64,000 nucleotides of DNA. It comes from Sphingopyxis sp. LC363. Lineage in GTDB: Bacteria; Pseudomonadota; Alphaproteobacteria; Sphingomonadales; Sphingomonadaceae. The stretch's first letter is position 1. The number at the start of each line of letters is the position of its first letter. The notes beneath the pieces were generated by a model that made no database searches, had not been told where the DNA came from, and was given only the letters and a program-made list of their open reading frames with translations. Below are positions 60,507 to 64,000 of this stretch, piece after piece. The stretch lies in the NCBI RefSeq assembly GCF_000756385.1, contig NZ_JNFC01000056.1, positions 1 to 64,000 of the forward strand, given 5' to 3'. A program made the position numbers and the translations under genes.

Positions 60507-60844
60507 TCGCCCTTGAGCGCGCGCGACAGCGTGTTGATGCGGCCGCTGAGGAAGGCGAGGCTCGACCGGTAGGCCAGCGCGTTTTCGGCATAGGCGGTCT
60601 GCTCGGTCGCCATCTCGACGGTGTTGCCGTCGAGCGACGCCTGGACCGGCACGCGATACGAAATCGCGCCGTCGGTCGAGGCGCCCTGCTGTGCGAGGTC
60701 GAGCGCCTTGGCGAAGTCGATGTCGCGCGCCTTGTAATTCGGCGTCGCGGCGTTCGCGATGTTCGACGCGAGCATCATCATGCGCTGGCTGCGCAGCTGG
60801 AGCGCAGTCGCGTGCAGGCCAAAGAGTTTCTCGGATGCCATCAT
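60503..60844 (-). CDS. flgB: Proximal rod protein FlgB
   Basis: 113 residues. LFGLHATALQLRSQRMMML with ASNIANAATPNYKARDIDF is the FlgB signature. First gene of the eleven-gene flg operon, behind AAGGA and the sigma54 promoter at 60935-60950. Two adjacent ATGs are possible starts. Confidence 0.94.
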   Translation of the reverse strand: MMASEKLFGLHATALQLRSQRMMMLASNIANAATPNYKARDIDFAKALDLAQQGASTDGAISYRVPVQASLDGNTVEMATEQTAYAENALAYRSSLAFLSGRINTLSRALKGE

Positions 60845-60934
60845 CCCGTTCCTTCATTTGCCGCCATCCGGCGGCGGGGCTTTCGCCGGGTCCGGCCGGG
60901 TGGCACGGACGCGCGGAAATACACCAAGGCATGA

Positions 60935-60950
60935 TGCAATGGCCGTGCCA
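60935..60950 (-). promoter_or_regulatory. Sigma54 promoter of the flgB operon
   Basis: Minus strand TGGCACG-gcca-TTGCA, a full RpoN consensus match, about 90 bp before the flgB ATG. It is divergent from the flgA promoter at 61072. Confidence 0.92.
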
Positions 60951-61071
60951 AAAGAAATTAATCATCATATTTCAATAATTTATATGGAGTTCAATGCAAG
61001 GTGCGAGCGCCCTCGTCAAAAAACCGACGACGCCCGTCGCCCCTCGGCAAAACCGCGCGTCAAACCGCGAC

Positions 61072-61087
61072 TGGCACGCTTCCTGCA
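61072..61087 (+). promoter_or_regulatory. Sigma54 promoter of flgA
   Basis: TGGCACG-cttc-CTGCA, RpoN consensus except one base in the -12 box; the invariant GG and GC are ten bases apart. The flgA start lies 38 bp downstream. Confidence 0.85.
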
Positions 61088-61125
61088 GCTTATCGGGCGA
61101 ACAACCGGACCGAAGGAGATCGACC

Positions 61126-61635
61126 TTGTCCCGCAAAATTCTCGCCGGCCTCGCCGCCTGCCTCATCGCCGCCCCATATGGTGCCGGCGCCCAGCAGGCG
61201 ACCGAAGACTGGCAAACGATCGACGCGCTGACCGCGACGGTCGCCAATGCGCTGGGCCGTACGGCGACGCCGATCGATCGCCGCATCAAGCTCGCGCGCT
61301 GCCCCGAACAGGCGTCGATCACCGCGATCGACGCGCACACGCTTGCAGTGCGCTGCGACGCGCTCGGCTGGCGCCTGCGCGTCCCGATGACGGGACCCGC
61401 CGGCGCCGCACCCGCGGCGGCAAGCTATGCCCGCCCCGCGCAAAGCGCCCCGGTGATCCGCCGCGGCGACAATGTTCGCGTCACGATCGACACGCAAAGC
61501 TATTCGATCAGCTATGCCGCGATCGCCGCCGAGGACGGCCGCGTCGGCGAGACGATTGCGCTCAAGGGCGAGGACAACAAGTCGAAGCTCAGCGCCACCG
61601 TCACAGGGCCGGGGCGCGCCGTCCTGCACGACTGA
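61126..61635 (+). CDS. flgA: P-ring assembly chaperone FlgA
   Basis: 169 residues starting with TTG at 61126, seven bases after AAGGAG. This gives a normal signal peptide SRKILAGLAACLIAAPYGA; the open frame back to 60994 would place the leader 44 residues inside the protein and would start upstream of the sigma54 promoter. The SAF/FlgA C-terminal domain is seen in PVIRRGDNVRVTI and VGETIALKGEDNKSKLSATV. FlgA helps FlgI assemble in the periplasm. Followed by an intrinsic terminator. Confidence 0.9.
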   Translation: MSRKILAGLAACLIAAPYGAGAQQATEDWQTIDALTATVANALGRTATPIDRRIKLARCPEQASITAIDAHTLAVRCDALGWRLRVPMTGPAGAAPAAASYARPAQSAPVIRRGDNVRVTIDTQSYSISYAAIAAEDGRVGETIALKGEDNKSKLSATVTGPGRAVLHD

Positions 61636-61658
61636 TCTTTCTTACCTTACCCTCCTCC

Positions 61659-61710
61659 AGGCCCGGCCTGTCGGCTTTCCGACGGCGCCGGGCCTTTCTT
61701 TTGTTTTTTT
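61659..61710 (+). terminator. Intrinsic terminator of flgA
   Basis: Stem AGGCCCGGC / GCCGGGCCT (61659-61667 with 61686-61694), with an inner GTCGG/CCGAC pair, then TTCTTTTGTTTTTTT. It separates the sigma54-driven flgA from the sigma28-driven flgM. Confidence 0.9.
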
Positions 61711-61745
61711 GATCAGCCGCCTTAATCGCCGCATACACCGTCCGT

Positions 61746-61772
61746 TAAAGCCTTCGTGAACCGCGCCGTCAC
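61746..61772 (+). promoter_or_regulatory. Sigma28 promoter of flgM
   Basis: TAAA-N15-GCCGTCAC. The -35 TAAA matches the family form exactly and the -10 starts GCCG. It lies 30 bp upstream of flgM, directly after the flgA terminator. Confidence 0.65.
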
Positions 61773-61801
61773 TTTTCTGACGGCACCGGATGGAGGCTTT
61801 T

Positions 61802-62101
61802 ATGTCGGGTGACAGCAAGATCGGACCAGTCGGCGCCGTCGGCCGCGCCGTCCCGTTGCGCCGGGTCGCGAGCGAAAGTGTCGCGGCGATGCGCACGCCC
61901 GCACAGCTCCAGCCGGCACAGGAAAATCTGCCGACCGCGAAGCTGACGCGCCTCGCCGGTAGCCTGGCCGACCAGGCGCCGCCGGTCGACGTCGCGCGCG
62001 TCGCATCGCTGCGCACCGCGATCGCCAACGGCAGCTATAGCGTCCACCCCGCGATCATCGCGAGCGCGATGCTCGACTTTCACGGCCGCGGGGCCGAATG
62101 A
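61802..62101 (+). CDS. flgM: Anti-sigma28 factor FlgM
   Basis: 99 residues. The C-terminal half (VDVARVASLRTAIANGSYSVHPAIIASAML, key part VASLRTAIANGSYSVHP) is the FlgM sigma-binding region; the N-terminus is disordered-looking. FlgM holds FliA until it is exported after hook completion. The ATG at 61802 is five bases after GGAGG; the in-frame ATG at 61790 overlaps that ribosome binding site. Its stop overlaps the next start (ATGA). Confidence 0.92.
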   Translation: MSGDSKIGPVGAVGRAVPLRRVASESVAAMRTPAQLQPAQENLPTAKLTRLAGSLADQAPPVDVARVASLRTAIANGSYSVHPAIIASAMLDFHGRGAE

Positions 62102-62406
62102 TGCTGGCGCAGATGGATGAGGTTCAGGCGCGGCTCAACACGCTCGTCGGCGCGCTCGACGGGCATGATGCCGGCGCGATCATCGCCGCGACCGAGGAAC
62201 TCGCGACCGCGGTGATCCTGTTTCGCGGCGCGGCGGTCCCCGCGGGCAGCGAGCATCGCGCGCGCGCGCTGATCGGGCAGACGCTGAACCAGCTCGAAGC
62301 CGCTGCGGTGCGCGTCAACATATTGAAGAACTGGACGCGTCAGAGGATTGACAAAAGCCATGACATCCGCGGCACCCGCCCGCGCGGAGCTGCTTTAAGC
62401 TACTAA
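62098..62406 (+). CDS. Probable FlgN-like export chaperone
   Basis: 102 residues, mostly helical, with an amphipathic N-terminal half (DEVQARLNTLVGALDG) and an aliphatic-rich centre. No strong family motif is visible. The coupling to flgM (ATGA overlap) and small helical form are those of FlgN, the chaperone of FlgK and FlgL. The function is inferred mainly from position. Confidence 0.6.
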   Translation: MMLAQMDEVQARLNTLVGALDGHDAGAIIAATEELATAVILFRGAAVPAGSEHRARALIGQTLNQLEAAAVRVNILKNWTRQRIDKSHDIRGTRPRGAALSY

Positions 62407-62438
62407 AAATAAACAAAATATCGGTCGTTTCCGCGAAA

Positions 62439-62454
62439 TGGCACGATGATTGCT
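62439..62454 (+). promoter_or_regulatory. Sigma54 promoter of the lytic transglycosylase-flhA unit
   Basis: TGGCACG-atga-TTGCT, RpoN consensus with GG and GC ten bases apart, 32 bp upstream of the transglycosylase ATG. Confidence 0.88.
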
Positions 62455-62486
62455 TTTGGTCTGCTGAACAAGCGGAACCGAAAGCC

Positions 62487-63317
62487 ATGAACGCAATCAA
62501 CAATCCCCAGGGCGCCAACCGCATCGCCGCCCCCGTGCTCGACGCGGTGCAGAATGCGTCGGTGCGGTCGGGAATCGATTTCGACTATCTGTTCGACGTC
62601 GCGCGCGTCGAGAGCGCCTATAATCCGGCCGCCAAAGCGTCGACCTCGTCGGCGCGCGGCCTCTATCAGTTCACCAAGCAGACCTGGCTCGCGACGCTCG
62701 ACCGCCACGGCGCGAACCACGGCCTCGCCTGGGCGGCCGATGCGATCGGCCGCGACGCGTCGGGCCGGCTGAGCGTCGCCGATCCCGCGCTTCGTCAGCA
62801 GATCTTCGACCTGCGCGACGATCCCGCCGCCTCCTCGAATATGGCCGCCGCGCTGACCGGCGACAATCGCGCCTATCTCGAAAGCCGGATCGGCCGCAGC
62901 GCCGAGCCGGTCGACCTCTATCTCGCGCATTTCCTCGGGAGCGGCGGCGCCGCCAAATTCCTGACGGCGCTCGCGGCCGATCCCGACCAGCCCGGCGCGT
63001 CGATGATGCCCGAGGCGGCCGCCGCAAACCGGTCGGTCTTCTACGCCGGCGACGGCAGCATGCGCAGCCTTGCGGAGATCCGCGAACGCTTTCGCGTGAA
63101 GCTCGAAGAGGGCGGCAAGATCGAAAATATGAAGCCCTTCGCCCCCACCGGCTGGCACGCGCAGGCGAGCAGCTCGAGCGGGTTGGCGAGCGCCGCCGGC
63201 GGAGGACGTCCGCCGCTCCAGATGATGGATATCCAGCCTATGCCAAAGAAGCTCTCGATGGGCTTTGCCGCCGATGCCTATCGGCGGCTCGCGTCGCTTT
63301 CGGGAGGCGCGGCATGA
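62487..63317 (+). CDS. Flagellar-associated lytic transglycosylase (SLT domain)
   Basis: 276 residues. An SLT domain begins almost at the N-terminus: the catalytic glutamate is in ARVESAYNPAAKA (Glu42), with SSARGLYQFTKQTW after it and LYLAHFLGSGGA later. No classical signal peptide is seen, so it may leave through the flagellar export gate, as proposed for other flagellar muramidases. It has its own sigma54 promoter and is coupled to flhA (ATGA). It probably opens the peptidoglycan for the rod, replacing the domain missing from FlgJ. Confidence 0.82.
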   Translation: MNAINNPQGANRIAAPVLDAVQNASVRSGIDFDYLFDVARVESAYNPAAKASTSSARGLYQFTKQTWLATLDRHGANHGLAWAADAIGRDASGRLSVADPALRQQIFDLRDDPAASSNMAAALTGDNRAYLESRIGRSAEPVDLYLAHFLGSGGAAKFLTALAADPDQPGASMMPEAAAANRSVFYAGDGSMRSLAEIRERFRVKLEEGGKIENMKPFAPTGWHAQASSSSGLASAAGGGRPPLQMMDIQPMPKKLSMGFAADAYRRLASLSGGAA

Positions 63318-64000
63318 CCGCTGGCTTCAACCTCCGCAATTTCGCGCGCTTCGCCAGCGTCTCGGCGCTGCCGGCGGGGATGCTGATCCTCGTCGGGCTG
63401 ATGGTGATCCCGGTCTCGCCGCTGATTCTCGACATCAGCTTCGTCGCGAACATCATGATCAGCCTGTTGATCCTGATGGTCGCGCTGCAGGCGTCGAAAC
63501 CGCTCGACTTCTCGGCTTTTCCGACCGTGCTGCTGCTCGCGACCCTGTTCCGCCTTGCATTGAACGTCGCCTCGACGCGCGTCGTGCTCGTCCACGGCCA
63601 CGAGGGCACCGCGGCGGCGGGCCATGTCATCGAGGCGTTCGGCCAAGTGCTGATCGGCGGCGACTATGTCGTCGGCCTGTTCGTGTTTTTCGTGCTGATG
63701 ATCATCAACCTGATCGTGATCACCAAGGGCGCGGGCCGCGTGTCCGAAGTGTCGGCGCGTTTCACCCTCGATGCGCTGCCCGGCAAGCAGATGGCGATCG
63801 ACGCCGATCTCAATGCCGGGCTGCTCACCCCCGAAGAAGCCAAGGCGCGCCGCGTCGAGGTCGGCACCGAAGCCGATTTCTACGGCTCGATGGACGGCGC
63901 CTCGAAATTCGTGAAGGGCGACGCGGTCGCGGGCCTCTTGATCCTGTTCGTCAACATCGTCGGCGGGCTGATCCTCGGCATGTTCAGCCACGGCCTCAGC
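63314..64000 (+). CDS. flhA: Flagellar export gate protein FlhA (N-terminal part, cut by window edge)
   Basis: 229 residues are visible of about 700. The first membrane helices (LPAGMLILVGLMVIPVSPLILD, FVANIMISLLILMVALQ) and the conserved cytoplasmic loop FPTVLLLATLFRLALNVASTR, VVGLFVFFVLMIINLIVITKGAGRVSEVSARFTLDALPGKQMAID in outline (key parts TKGAGRVSEVSARF and DALPGKQMAIDADL) identify FlhA. It is the nonameric ring and energy coupler of flagellar export. Its ATG overlaps the transglycosylase stop. Confidence 0.96.
   Translation, partial: MTAGFNLRNFARFASVSALPAGMLILVGLMVIPVSPLILDISFVANIMISLLILMVALQASKPLDFSAFPTVLLLATLFRLALNVASTRVVLVHGHEGTAAAGHVIEAFGQVLIGGDYVVGLFVFFVLMIINLIVITKGAGRVSEVSARFTLDALPGKQMAIDADLNAGLLTPEEAKARRVEVGTEADFYGSMDGASKFVKGDAVAGLLILFVNIVGGLILGMFSHGLS

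Noticed and set aside
60902..60915. TGGCACG on plus near 60902, as a further sigma54 promoter
   Set aside because: The required GC is not ten bases after GG (CG is found instead), and the true flgA promoter at 61072 is much better.
1..64000. tRNA, rRNA, CRISPR arrays, riboswitches, insertion sequences or prophage
   Set aside because: Nothing with the necessary structure, repeat spacing or protein signature was seen on either strand.

Overview
The window is high-GC DNA with tightly packed, often overlapping genes. Its gene content (paired TonB-dependent receptors in a pectin locus, imuA-imuB-dnaE2, a single-unit flagellar regulon) suggests an alphaproteobacterium of the Sphingomonadales, probably Sphingopyxis-like; the genus is an inference from gene style, not a measured match. 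No tRNA, rRNA, CRISPR array, transposase or prophage was seen.

Positions 1-22,800 form a pectin/uronate utilisation locus. A minus-strand operon (FAH-family hydratase, hexuronate transporter exuT, uronate isomerase uxaC, a UxuB-type reductase cut by the left edge) diverges from altronate dehydratase uxaA. Next come a secreted GH43 glycosidase, a TonB-dependent receptor, and a divergent secreted trio (PL1 pectate lyase, cupin, alpha/beta esterase) joined by ATGA overlaps. A minus-strand operon follows (kduI, kduD, kdgK, carboxylesterase), divergent from a LacI-family regulator, and then a second receptor with a secreted beta-helix lyase-like protein. Pectin would be cut outside or in the periplasm, the oligomers imported, unsaturated products taken through KduI and KduD, galacturonate through ExuT, UxaC and UxaA, and KdgK would make 2-keto-3-deoxy-6-phosphogluconate. 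The aldolase and an unsaturated galacturonyl hydrolase are not in the window. Five near-identical palindromes (TGACACCGGTTACC or its symmetric form) lie only in the promoter regions of this locus and look like the operator of the local LacI regulator. A second motif of the FadR/GntR type (GTATGACAA core) accompanies two of them.

Positions 22,933-28,943 hold a tripartite RND efflux operon with no local regulator. Positions 29,094-34,612 hold the SOS mutagenesis cassette imuA-imuB-dnaE2 behind a GAAC-N7-GAAC LexA box.

Positions 34,753-64,000 are flagellar: fliC alone; fliEFGHIJKLMNOPQR-flhB-fliDS on plus; a sigma54 activator without a receiver domain, motAB and flgBCDEFGHIJKL on minus; then flgA, flgM, a probable flgN, a lytic transglycosylase and flhA (cut by the right edge) on plus. 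Four sigma54 promoters (fliE, flgB, flgA, transglycosylase) and four sigma28 promoters (fliC, fliD, motA, flgM) can be read, giving a class II/class III flagellar hierarchy. Oddities are a FliM without the CheY-binding motif, a FlgH without a lipobox cysteine, very short FlgD, FlgE and FlgJ, and a 70-codon ORF fitted exactly between fliP and fliQ. I did not find a wholly new system; the most rewarding items are the dual-operator pectin regulon and the flagellar oddities.
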